From Cyathus striatus (Eukaryota; Basidiomycota; Agaricomycetes; Agaricales; Nidulariaceae), in the NCBI GenBank assembly GCA_025738555.1, contig JAOVFP010000006.1, positions 1,240,001 to 1,304,000 on the forward strand: a stretch of 64,000 bases of DNA. The letters run 5' to 3'. The notes beneath the pieces are model-generated. The model was not told the DNA's origin. It searched no databases and saw only the letters and a list, made by a program, of their open reading frames with translations. The translations under genes and the position numbers were made by a program. Below are positions 1 through 10,929 of this stretch, one piece after another. Position 1 is the first letter of the stretch. Each line of letters opens with the position of its first letter.

Positions 1-1892
1 AAGTCTTCCCTGTTCCTGGAGGACCAACAAACCTAAGAAGCGGCGGATTGGTATTAAAGGGCAAGAATAGAAAAGGAAGCTTACAGCAGAATAGGACCTT
101 TGATACTCTTCCTTGCTCTCTTCCTGCTCTTCAGCATAGACGGACCGGGAGTCTGCGTCTGCGCTTCTGACTGCTTCTTGTCATACAATACGACCTCCTT
201 GCCATCATCCCCACCAACCTCCTGTTCTTTCGTAGCCTCTAGCTTCCTCATCTCCTCAGCTTCCCTGTGCGCTTCCTCCTGAACCTCCCTTTCTGCATTG
301 AGCTCTTTTAAACGCACGACCGCAAGGTACTCGATGAGACGCTTCTTAATCTTTTCCAGACCAAAGTGATCAGCGTCGAGCTGAGCGCGGGCAGAGGAGA
401 GGAAAGATTTATCCTTGAGCTCCGGTTGTGTAACAGCTGTCGAGGTAGCTTGAGCTGGAGCACCTATTAAGTTGGGCCAAGGGATCGAAGTGAGCCATTC
501 GAGCTAAAGAGAGGTTAGATGTTGAAATAAAGAAAAAGAAAGGGACCCACATAGCTCCTAATAACCCCATTCTCTACACTGCCCGCAGGAATCCTCTTTA
601 ACCTTCTCCACTCTCGCACGCCCATCTTCCTCTCCTCACTACCAGGTTCCATAGCCTCAATCTTCCTCTTCAGCTCTGCCATATCATCTGCTTCATGCTG
701 CTCATCGTCATCTAGCTCGCTCGCATTTATGCTTCCAGCAGTGTCGGCAGAAGAAACTGTATTACCACCTCTTTGTAAGGCGTGAAGTTCGCGCTGGATG
801 GCAGCTAGCTGTTGGCGGAGGAAGAATTCTTTCTGCTGTTTTGAGAGGGACTCGTCGACGGCAGTTGCAATCTTCTTGGAGACTTCGGATATGGAGGCTT
901 GTTTGAGGAATATTTCGGTTGCGAGGTTGAGGCGCGCATCAGCGTCAGGTGTGCTTAGGATTGCTGTGTGATATTGTCAGCAAGCTGATTAGTAGATACG
1001 ATAGTTGATTATATGTGAGCATGTGGGAAGACCGTGGACGGCAAGTGAAAGACCATATAGGGTAAGTCTTCGCGACAAGACAGAAATAGAAAGTGAAATG
1101 TTTACTCCTATACACGTCGTTGAAGTCACATTATCGATGTCGCGCGGACGTATCGCAACCGGCCAGCAAAGCAGATGGAACGAAGAAGGAATAAAAAAAA
1201 GAAGAGAGGAACGAAGACAGGAATAAAACATAATGAGAACGTAACCAAATCACCCACTCACCAAGTCTATCAGGATATTCTCCATTTATACTCCCAACAA
1301 GTACATCCGCCATCCACGGTGTCCTAGCATCCGTGATCTCTTCAAGCATCCCGGCAATCTTGTGATATCCTTCCTTCCTACTCTGTTGAACAGAGTCCCT
1401 TGCAAGCCTATCAAGCAACCTCAAAGCGCTTGCCTTGAACTTATCGACGGGTTCCCGAGAAGGAACCTTTTCCGTAGGCGGGTACTCGATATCATGGGAC
1501 AGCAGATTCGCGAGATCCTCTGCGGAGATCTTGTGCGTTGAGAAATGGATCAGCCGGACGCGGGTGAGTCCGTGAAGCGAGACAAGGTATGGCTGGCGTG
1601 GGTTGCGCGCGGGGGGCTTGACGAGGCGTAGCACGCGTGCGGCGGTGCCCCACTCTGACAAGGCTGGGCCGTCGCCGTTGGGAGATAGAATTGGCGGAGG
1701 GGCGTTGGCGTTGTTGGGGGTGGAGGGGGTGGTTAGCGGGATGGCCGCGACGACGGGGAGGGCATCGGATTCCTCGATGAGGGTGAGAAGGGTCTCGCCG
1801 ATTTCCTTTGAGACGGGCATGGTGAAGCGGGAAGCGGGGAGAAGAATGAGGGGGTGGGGGAGAGCGAGGACTGGGAGTCGTGATGTGGCCAT
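1..1892 (-). CDS. Lon protease, peroxisomal (LONP2-like) type, C-terminal part cut by window edge
   Basis: ATP-dependent Lon protease that degrades misfolded matrix proteins. Exons on the minus strand: 1892-1262, 963-551, 503-85 and 32-1, joined by GT-AG introns of 298, 47 and 52 nt with reading phase kept. The protein starts [12 protein letters not shown] and goes straight into the LON substrate-binding domain (about residues 5-210). A coiled helical region follows, with [20 protein letters not shown] and then [14 protein letters not shown]. The Walker A motif [10 protein letters not shown] (about residue 490) is rebuilt across the last intron. There is no mitochondrial presequence before the LON domain, which suggests the peroxisomal rather than the mitochondrial (Pim1) paralogue. 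The AAA+ core, the Ser-Lys protease domain and any C-terminal PTS1 lie outside the window. The first intron is much longer than usual for this region. The Lon family call is firm; the compartment is inferred. Confidence 0.93.
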
Positions 1893-3507
1893 GGTGTGGT
1901 GATTAATAGTTGGTACAAGTTGAAGAAAGAGCAGAGAGTGAGACAAGTGTGAGATATAGATACAGGAATCGTTGAAGGGTGGAGGATAGAATGATTGTTT
2001 ATATATGAGAGAGAACAAGGGAGAGAAAGAAGAGACTCCGAGTCCCATACAAATGAAAGGAACAGAACCCCGAATTAGCACTTCACGTGAATAATTCATA
2101 TCTGCTCTCCACACCACACCGGCAATGTTCCTCCTTCCGGATCCATCTCTTCCTCTCAACTCCCTCTCTTTTCAACAAACTCACTTCTCGCCCCCGCATC
2201 GCCAGTCTGTCAACTAGCAATTCATCTATCACTCCCGTCTCTTATACACAACCATCTGATCCTCTTCCCATGAATTCTCTCCACCATGAGGCGCGGAATA
2301 CCAATCCTATATATTATCCTACTGCATCCTCGGGGCTTACCAATTCGTCATAGCTTTCAAATTCAACCCTCACACACACACCAACTACCAACTGCCACCT
2401 TGCTACCTCCTCTCTACCTCCACCTACGGTCCGATACCAGTACCCGCCGGCACCTCTCTCGCCTCATATCTTCTCCCCGGACAGCAGATAAGTGGACGGC
2501 TATCGGTACGCAGCACCCACAACACAACCTTTACTCTCTGGGGACAGACCCATTCCAGTCAGACGCCCTCGCTCGCTGACGTTTCGTCTCACTCCTTCTT
2601 TAGCCCTTGGTGTCTACATCTGTCAAAATAGCTAAAAATAAAAGGAATCTACCGCGCCACGCCACGCTTGTCTTCCCCACCTGAACATCTGTTCCGGCCC
2701 ACTCGTCCATATTCCCTCCTAGCCCTGAGGCCCATCTGTTCCGCAGACTTTTCTACACCGTTCGAATACCTGATACAATAACAACTTCCCTGAAAATCCC
2801 TCTCCGCATGTTGCGCAGAGTAATCCTATCTACCATTGCCCATTCAAATGTAACAACATGCTTTATTTAGAAGATACACAACAGCCACCTCGCAATGTCT
2901 GATTGGTTCTTTCCGAGTTCAAATGTCCGTATCCACCATAATCCTATTTCAAGCGCCAATTAAAAAAAGGTAGTTCTTATTTCATTGCTTACTCAACTAT
3001 TAGACTACTGAAGAAAATAATGCGGAGAAGAACATGAACTCCGAAATGACATACGGTGAACGTCGGAAACTTACTGCCACCGTCGTTATCTACTCGATTG
3101 TCTGATAACTGAAAGAATCATGCTTATTGTGAGATGGTTACCAAGTACCAACCACATGTTTTATGATAAGATAATTGTCATCCGCATATTTCACGAGGAA
3201 GATACTTAGATCGAAGTTGATTTCCGAGAAGGTAAATGTCTTCTAGTGGAGTGTACTCTAAACACCTTGTAAAATTCACTTGAAAATGTTATATGGCAGA
3301 GAAGGAAAAGCCCGCCTCAATCGCAAACTTTGTAGAAAGACAATTCACGACTGTACCTAAACGTTAAGTAAACGATTCATGTATGTTTCTTCAAGTCGTT
3401 ATAAGTATAAGTTGTTTTTAGTCCTTACTGTATTCTTACCCCCAAAATGTGAATCGTTGTATGTGCAAGTGCCAACGTTGGAAAAAAATCACTGACCCAA
3501 CAAATGT
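1893..3507. other. gene-less stretch upstream of the Lon gene
   Basis: No open frame here looks coding on either strand. The plus strand is rich in pyrimidines from about 2090 to 2800 and AT-richer after that. It should hold the promoter of the Lon gene, whose start codon ends at 1892. I see no repeat or mobile element. Confidence 0.5.
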
Positions 3508-3579
3508 TCCTTCTAGCCGACTTGAACGACTGACCTCGTCATTACTAGTGACGCGCTCTACCAACTGAGCTAAGAAGGA
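3508..3579 (-). tRNA. tRNA-Thr (anticodon AGT)
   Basis: A 72-nt cloverleaf on the minus strand without intron. The acceptor stem TCCTTCT pairs perfectly with AGAAGGA. The D arm reads TAGCTCAGTTGGTAGAGC. The anticodon stem CGTCA/TGACG closes a CTAGTAA loop, giving anticodon AGT (A34 would be read as inosine), which decodes ACU and ACC threonine codons. The T arm stem AGTCG/CGGCT (one G-T pair) closes TTCAAGT. A-box and B-box promoter sequences are internal, as usual for polymerase III. Confidence 0.95.
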
Positions 3580-4218
3580 ATTGTAAGCTCTTCACAAAAG
3601 TATTCTGTAATCTAATCGGCTACTCATGCATCATGTACGCAGTTCAATTCATCCTTCATCTTTTATGATCTTTGACGTGCTACTTATTTATTTACTAGTC
3701 AATCGTATCAGAGTAGTGATTTCCTTGCTACTCAATGTTAGCACAGACACACGCAATTTTCAGTAATGTTATAGGAAACGCAGTGAGCGTTAGCGTTATT
3801 GAAGCAATTATAGACCGTTTGGTGCGTAAGTATTGTTGCACGTATTTCATTGTCCTCATTTCTAAGGTAAATATCTATCATAAGAATTATAGGTATTATT
3901 ACATGTGAAATAATATGTATTCCAAGATGTATTTTATAGAGGCTCAGTTCAAATTTCTCATTGTTAGTGGGCCTTGCCGGCGATAGCCAGCCTTATTTGT
4001 TATATCATTTGTTCTGAGATATATTTCAGAATGATGTCACAGTTTCAACGAAAACTTAACGAAGACTTACACAAAAGAAATCCATTTCGCCCCCTGCAAT
4101 CTAGTAAGCAATCCAGACAACTTGGTGCGCTGAGTAGAAGACTAAATACAAACTAAAGAATGAAAAGAAGAAATACAGGACTTACCTAGTAAATTATTAC
4201 GAGGAAAAGAGTCCCTAG
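3580..4218. other. gene-less stretch between tRNA and DUF7137-like gene
   Basis: AT-rich sequence with no coding-like frame. It contains the presumed 3' untranslated region of the minus-strand gene ending at 4219. No repeat seen. Confidence 0.45.
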
Positions 4219-4947
4219 CTATTGCGCATTTCCATGACGAAAGAGATGGAGACCGGACAAAAATATAACGAGTAACGAAATAACAATGCTTATGAACGCA
4301 GGATGTGTCACTGTCGAAGATACGCTCCCGTTGCACCCGTTACATGTCCAACCTAATAACGCGTTAGCAAGAAAAGTAATAAAGTAAATGTGTCAATGTT
4401 CACCGTCCGCTATAGCTGTATACCCCTGAGGAGTGTACAATGCAAATTGCAGCATTGTATTAGACTCTAAAAACCCTGGCTTTCTCGTAGTAACCTGCCC
4501 GTCAGATATATGAAGCGTATAAGTCGTCGCGGCAAGCGGCAACTCAGGATGTGCCTGTTGGTATGAATACACGTCCCACACCACCTCTGTCGCTGTCCCA
4601 TCTATAATTCCATCTGACGGTCCTACAGGATACGTATTTCCATTCCCTGCAACAGCAGCTACTGTTAAGTGCTCGGGGGTTACGGAGAGGTAGCTGAAGT
4701 TCCAGCCAAAGGTAACGAAGTTACTTTGCGCAATTTTGTAGAATGAAGTTGCAGTTTGGGGAGGTTGGGTAATAGAGAGTGTTCCAACTGGGGCAGTAGC
4801 GGGAATGAGAAGGACGCTGCTGGAGGAGGTGGCGGCGCTTGTCGTTGGCGATTGGGCCTGACTTGCGGTTTGGGATTGAGTTTGAGATATGGACTGGGAC
4901 TGGGATTGGGATTGGGACTGAGCTGGAGTGGTTTGTTGTTGAGACAT
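4219..4947 (-). CDS. DUF7137-like membrane protein
   Basis: Two exons, 4947-4404 and 4352-4219, joined by a 51-nt intron; 225 residues. The N-terminus is a Ser/Gln repeat (SQSQSQSQS, about residues 10-35) followed by Ser/Thr-rich sequence. The conserved domain follows, with GTLSITQPPQTATSFYKIA, VTFGWNFSYL, GNTYPVGPSDG and TATEVVWDVYSYQQ. After the intron come WTCNGCNG and a single hydrophobic segment (FISIVISLLVIFLSGLHLF) that should anchor the protein in a membrane. This matches the fungal DUF7137 family as I know it; its role is unknown, perhaps at the cell surface. Family members usually begin with a signal peptide. None follows this ATG, so an upstream exon may be missing: a hydrophobic stretch FPFTVVVVVTL lies upstream at about 5000-5040, but I could not find convincing splice sites. 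Confidence 0.8.
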
Positions 4948-6839
4948 CCTTTCTGTTCAGGGGGTACAGAGTGGAAGAGAGTGGAATACTCAGGTGTCTT
5001 GAGCGTAACGACGACGACGACCGTGAAAGGAAACGAAAGTGTCAGAGCCTGACCCACACTCCAAGGGGCCTGATGAGATGTCTGGATGTAAGTTGCAAGT
5101 TGAAACCATCCGCAGCTGCCAAATTCCAATGATGGCCAAGCCTTTTCTACATATTTCCTTCACGCGATGGGGCGCGCCTGCCATCTGCAGTGCCATCGTG
5201 GTCCGTGACACAACAAATAATCGATTATTCAATAAAACTATGCACATACCGTAGGTATGAGTCCACCATCTACTTCATATGGCTGAAAACAAACCAAATA
5301 TCCAAAACTTAACAAAAGCTCTCCTAAAACTGACACTAAATTTGGTGAGCTTTGGCAAGCGTGACCAATCCAAATAACGCGTCGCGGACTTGCGTTTCTA
5401 ACCAATTTCTAATGCTTATTTTGCGCTTCTTTTCTTTGTCTTTTCTGTTGGTGTTTTCTACAAGTTTATAATATGATGCGAATATTTCCCGATAGCGCTG
5501 GGATCTTCTCAAGGTTGCCCGGCACTAGTCTTTGTAGTATCTGTCAGTTTTCAGATATATATATAAATAGAAAGGTTGAATAAGAGATTAATTCTTAATT
5601 ATCATTGGCACTCAGGCCCTCTCTTCACTCACGAGGCAAAGATTCCCGTTAGATAGAAATTGGCACGTCCTTATATTAGTTATAAGTACATATAATTTAT
5701 GCGAAATACAAATCGATTACACTTAATTTACTGAAGAATGCCACTGATCCCTGCACATGCCTCTTCAACGGTCGACAACAAAGCACTCTGTAGCAGATTA
5801 CGATCTTTCTTCTTCTGATAAGATAAGCAGGCATTCTGCACAGAGATCTCCACGCGCGCTTTAAACGACATAGATGCGAGTTGACTTTTGATAAATTCGT
5901 CAACACATAAATGAGGAGCGTCTGGAATGCGTCGAAAGGAATACTCTCCGAGGATGCAAGTAACTATATTTGGATTCCTACTGAGCAAAAAATTACAGCT
6001 TGAAATGTGACACTTACATGTTGTTAATAGCAGGTACCTATAGCAATCGTCCATCTTGGCGTCTCGTATAGCAGGGATCGTACAGACAGAAGTCAGTAAT
6101 AAATTCTTGTATCGTGTAACAGAATCTTTAACCCTATTCTTTATCGTTTTATTATTGGTATGATGGCAATATCAGCTAATTAAAAGCTATCCAACCTTAT
6201 ACACATATTGAGGATGAGATCCACGAGCGACCATGCTTCGTTTATTCTTGACGATTAATTAGATATTTGGGATTTTCAGTAAGATACAGTGTGGCTTACC
6301 AGCTATCAATGAGAATTGAGAGGCGAAAATAAAATACGGTAACTATGAACTTACCTTTAGCCAATTCGGAAAATACCTTAACGCCTCAAAAATAATTCTT
6401 TCGAAAGGCTGGTGTTTACCAATTTTGGGTATGGTACTAAAAAATATTTAAGTCTCCAATCCCTGGCTCATAATTTTCGAACATATTTACCTTTGCAGCA
6501 TATTGCATATGTATCTGGAAGTACGAGATTCTTTTTTGGGTGATTCAATAGGAACGACTTCAATGAAGTCGCTGGCTGAGAAAATATCCAATTGGTCGTA
6601 TCAAAGGGCATACCGGAAATTCCGAAGTATTACGGCCCACCTGATGGAGACGTAATTGCAGTCTGCTCCCGCGAATGATGGGAAGGAGATGCATTGCTAG
6701 ACCCCATTGATCCTGACTGGATCGAAATATTCTGTTTTATAGAATGCGGTGACATGTGGAGTCTGGTTGATACTGGAGAAGCAGGTAACGAATATGAATG
6801 TCTTGGATCTACAAATACTAAGTGTCAGAGTATTATTTC
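4948..6839. other. mostly gene-less stretch with one orphan frame
   Basis: AT-rich sequence between the DUF7137-like gene and the kinase gene. Apart from the short minus-strand frame at 5697-6054, listed separately, I see nothing coding, no repeat array and no RNA gene. Confidence 0.4.
5697..6054 (-). CDS. uncharacterised short open frame, possibly an exon or relic
   Basis: A 108-codon frame starting at an ATG (6054) and ending at 5697. It contains a fairly polar, gene-like stretch (ILGEYSFRRIPDAPHLCVDE and then FIKSQLASMSFKARVEIS) but nothing I recognise. A plausible GT-AG intron could remove codons near its start (donor near 6017, acceptor near 5970). There are no neighbouring exons I can connect. 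It may be a fragment of a decayed gene or chance; confidence is low. Confidence 0.22.
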
Positions 6840-8857
6840 CTACGATAGGTTTAACAGCTCACTTTCATCAATTACATTCTGGATAGAAGCTTCCAAGGTG
6901 AAAAAGGAAGGTCGTACTGCAGAGTCATGGCCCCAGCATTGTTGAATTAAATTCCAGAGAGCCTTATTCATCGTAGAAGGATAAGCAGGTCGCTCTCGTT
7001 TATCTATTACCCTCCTACTAAAAGCACGATCTGGGATGTCTACAAATGGAGTGAGGCCTGTATATATCTCCCAAGAAGTGATCCCGAAACTGTAGACGTC
7101 TGCGGGGTAATCCAGTGGTTCCCCCTCTATCAATTCAGGTGCCATCCAGCGAAGGGTACCTTGCACAATATTGACTGATGCACTGGTACAATTTGTATGG
7201 GATAATGATTGGTCTTTCAGCTGGGAAAGGCCGAAGTCAGAAATAAGGGCTTTGTGGTCGTCTCCAATAAGAATATTAGCCTAATAAAGAAAGTAATATT
7301 ACAAGTCAATTCGAATATTTTTTCGCAATATTAGGACCATCTCCTACCGCTTTTAAGTCAGCATGTATCACCCTTTGAGAATGCAGATAAGCCATTCCAG
7401 ACGAAATTTGATGTAGCTGTTAATTTGAAATTGAATATGGGTCACAGTTAAACTGCTAATAAAGGCTGAAATTTACAATGGACACGCGATTTGCATACAT
7501 ATTTTGTCTTAGATATTCAAGAACGTTTCCATTCGCACAATAACGAGTTAGAGTGAATGGCTAAAGATATAAAAGCTGTTAGAACTATATAAATGATTCA
7601 ATTCCGGTACTAACCTGTGTGGCTTCGAGGCAAGCGCCATAAAAAGGCATGATACGGGGATGGCTCAATCGTAGCCTAATAAATGAGACATCAGAATTTA
7701 ATAAAATGATACGAATAGGATCTACCAAATGGCGATTTCTTTCTTGAATGGCTAATTGTGTTAAATTTAGTCCAGGGTTGAAGTTCAAGAGAAAATAATT
7801 CGGTTAGACACCTGAATTTTCTTGCGATCGATCATTCTTGACTCTTCCATGTGCATTTCTTTCACTGCGACGGTCTATTCGTTGTAACTTTAGATAATGA
7901 TAATTAATAAATCGCATGCACCGACCTCTCCCCGCCACTGTCCCCGATATACCTTACCAAACCCACCTGCACCGAGATAGCTGCTTTCATCGTTTTTGTC
8001 AAATATAACTTCAAGGCTTGTCACTTGCCAATAAAGAATGTCTCCTGTATCTACATTTCTGGAAAGACGTTGGAGAGCGCCAACTGCTGTGTTAATAAAT
8101 GCATCTGAAGGCTTCGATTTTAATGCTCCAGTGCTTTGGACGTGCTGCCAAAATTGATTTAAAGACCCCCCTTGAGTTTTAAGAATAGAATAAATTGTAC
8201 GTACCTTTGCTAGAGCAAGCAGAAGCTCTTCTAAACGAAGTTGGCCCTCCTGAAGAGCATCTAATATTTTTTGATCATTGTTGGATAATCTGTCAAGATA
8301 TACTCTAAGGTCATTGTTGTCCTGGGCAGTCGCATCGGCAATTTCTTTCTGAAGAGTAAAATTAACCACTTGAGCTCCAACCTAACGAACAATTAAATAA
8401 CGCCGATTGATGTACCACTGATAACTTCCACCTACATAGAAGCTCATGAATGCATCCATTAGCTTACTTTCCGCACCGGCAAGTGCATTCCCCATCGAGT
8501 CATAATGTAGCAAGCGCCACGCAAGTCCCTTTCCGGCCAACTTTGTCAGAGAATCTCTAACTGTGAAACATGCACTGTGGTACGATTGGGTTATTGAAAT
8601 CATATACTTAGTAGCAGAAAGTTTTTCGCAAAATGGACTTACTGTTCCAGAACTTGAAGTTGGTCATGCCAGCCTTTATGGTTCCCCTGTTCCAGGTCTT
8701 TACAAACTTCTATTAGGAGGGATTGACAACATGTGACAAGAAGCCTGCTTCGGTGCTTATAACTTTCAACCTTTGCGAGACTTTGCCAGGCGAGTTTAAG
8801 CGCCGATATGGAAGCATGAAGGACTGTCGGTGCTGTCAAGATGGAAAGAGGATCCAT
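6840..8857 (-). CDS. TKL-type protein kinase with N-terminal helical (MLKL-like) domain; non-RD
   Basis: Nine exons: 8857-8643, 8574-8436, 8381-7926, 7874-7812, 7751-7726, 7675-7615, 7560-7477, 7416-7348 and 7280-6840; 517 residues, all phases consistent. Residues 1 to about 235 are predicted helical (MDPLSILTAPTVLHASISAL, later DLRVYLDRLSNNDQKILDAL), like the adaptor or four-helix domains that precede kinase domains in MLKL and in many Agaricomycete kinases. The kinase domain follows: glycine loop LGAGGFGKVYRG (about 253-264), VAVK lysine (about 275), alpha-C glutamate in PFKKEIAIWL, HADLKAANIL catalytic loop (about 364), DFGLS, and APE within GTLRWMAPELIEG. The catalytic Asp, Lys and Asn are kept, so the kinase is probably active. 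The HRD arginine is Ala, making it a non-RD kinase. The substrate is unknown. The 26-nt fifth exon is fixed by homology to other TKL kinases. Confidence 0.9.
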
Positions 8858-9439
8858 TGCAGGAAATGGAGTATCTTAGGGATACGCGATGTCGAGTATC
8901 CATAATTTATATGCGACACAATCGAGCATCCCGAACAGCGCCGCTCATTCTGAGTCGCTTGCGGAGGCGCTAGAAAGTCAAGCTGACTGTCAACCCTTGA
9001 CAATGACAAGGGTTGCATTTTAAGCTATTATCAATGGAAAGAATAGGAAGCATAGCATAGGTACGAGAGAAGATAAGGATCAAATTCAAGCAGTGAATTA
9101 TGAGTACGAATGAGACTTGGGTTAGGCAACATTGCCAGAGTGCGGGATTATTTAATTGAACTTTGTTGAAGGACCCAAAATAGGCACAAATAATAAACAT
9201 AATGATTACGCCTCATCGATCATCAATGCATTACAGAAGTGTCACTTGGTACCTAGCTGATGCTTAGTTCTTCCATCAATGTGTAACACAACCCTACAGT
9301 TTAAGAAGCACAAAAATTCCAAAAAGAAGTACTGTACACGTTGTTTTTCTTTCTACTCGTCGTATATCTACAAAGAATCCGTGTTCTAGAGCTACTGGTA
9401 TCGGTGACATCGAATCCAGAAGTAGCGAAGGTTCGCTGT
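8858..9439. other. intergenic stretch between kinase promoter and MDH 3' end
   Basis: Contains the upstream region of the kinase gene and the downstream region of the malate dehydrogenase gene. No coding-like frame or repeat is visible. Confidence 0.45.
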
Positions 9440-10929
9440 CTAGAGCTTCGAGGCTTTAACAAAGTCAACACCCTGAAAAGATAGATTCGTGTCAGAGATT
9501 AAAAGCTATATATTAATATCCGACTTACAGTCTGGATGTTTATGACAAGTTCAGGCACTGCCACCTTGATGAGGGCCTGCTCAGCCTCCGTTATCTTGCC
9601 CAAGGGATGGATCTTGACGATACCATTCACCTTCACTTTACATCAGTGCCAGGATCCTACTGCGACGTGAAAGGTACGTACTCCTAGCTCAACATTGGAT
9701 GAGAAGTATGGAAGGTCCTGACCAAGCTCCTTCTCGAGAGCAGCAGCACCTTCCTTGTCAGCCTCCTGACTAACATAACTGGGCGCGACGATACCCTTCT
9801 CACCCTTCGCAGCGCGCAGGATTTTGCCTGCAAACTCAGCACCAGCATAGGCCATAGAGAGAGTTGCAGAGCCAGCACCGCCTTTGGCCTTCACGACTTC
9901 ATCACCACCGAATTGAATACGCTTAATAAGTGTTTCGTAATCGGCAGTAGCAATTCCAGCGGGTAGAGGATGAGAGGACTGGGATAGGAGGGGGACGATC
10001 TGCACACAGGATTAGGTCGGTACCTGATTATATATAGTTCAAACACACTGTGACACCGCTGTGGCCACCAACCACAGGAACAACCACCTCCTTCGAGAGG
10101 GAAAGGTCGCCGATAATCTCGGCGACGAAGGTAGAGGAACGGACAACGTCGAGAGTTGTCACACCGAAGAGGCTGCATGAACACACTGAGTCGATTAATT
10201 GTAAGGAACGCGCGAACGGCACTCACCGCTTGGGATCGAACACATTGTGATTCTTGAAGATTTCAGCCACAATGGGGACAGTGGAGTTAACGGGGTTGGA
10301 GATAACAAGCACGAAGGCCTTAGGAGCGAAAGTTGCAATGCCAGTGGCAAGATCCCTGACAATGCCGGCATTGATCTGTGCGTGAAAATAGCTCTTGTTA
10401 GAGTGAGATAAGATAACATTGGCGTCTATCATGCCTTGAACAGATCATCACTGATATTGATAACGTCGTTAGCACCTTGCTGGCATTCATCGTATTTCCG
10501 CAAACTTACCGTGTCATCTAGGAAACCAACGTGTCAAAATCGATAAAGAGTGGGGAATTAATGATACACGTACACCAGGTTTCCTGGGAACACCGGCAGG
10601 GATAACAACGATGTTGGCTCCAGTCAGAGTCTTCTTGAGACCGTCATCATCAGGAAGGTAGCCCTCAACTTTTGCGGGGGTGGAGATGTGGGACAGATCG
10701 GCGGCAACACCAGGAGTGTTTACGATATCATAGAGACCCAGCTAGAAGGATGCTCAAATCTAGCGTTATCGTACCCGGAGTTGAGAACATACCTCTGTGA
10801 CAAGGGGATTTGCCTTCAGGAGAAGTGCCAAAGGTTGGCCAATACCACCTAAAGATGGCTGAGCGATGGTTCTCGTTCTCAAGGTAATAATTACTCACCA
10901 GCAGCACCGAGTACGACAGCTTTGACCAT
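9440..10929 (-). CDS. NAD-dependent malate dehydrogenase with C-terminal SKL (peroxisomal form)
   Basis: Interconverts malate and oxaloacetate with NAD. Ten exons: 10929-10899, 10848-10793, 10741-10574, 10517-10510, 10450-10435, 10375-10227, 10172-10049, 9999-9682, 9630-9529 and 9472-9440; 334 residues, the usual family length. Visible motifs are [15 protein letters not shown] (NAD-binding loop), VPRKPGMTRDDLF with the substrate-binding arginines, [23 protein letters not shown], and VVGGHSGVT with the catalytic His. There is no presequence, and the last three residues are SKL, the canonical PTS1, so a peroxisomal place (glyoxylate cycle or NADH shuttle) is inferred. MTRDDLFK is encoded by two microexons of 8 and 16 nt. 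The second is followed by a GC-AG intron (donor at 10434), because no GT donor keeps the conserved sequence. Confidence 0.95.
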
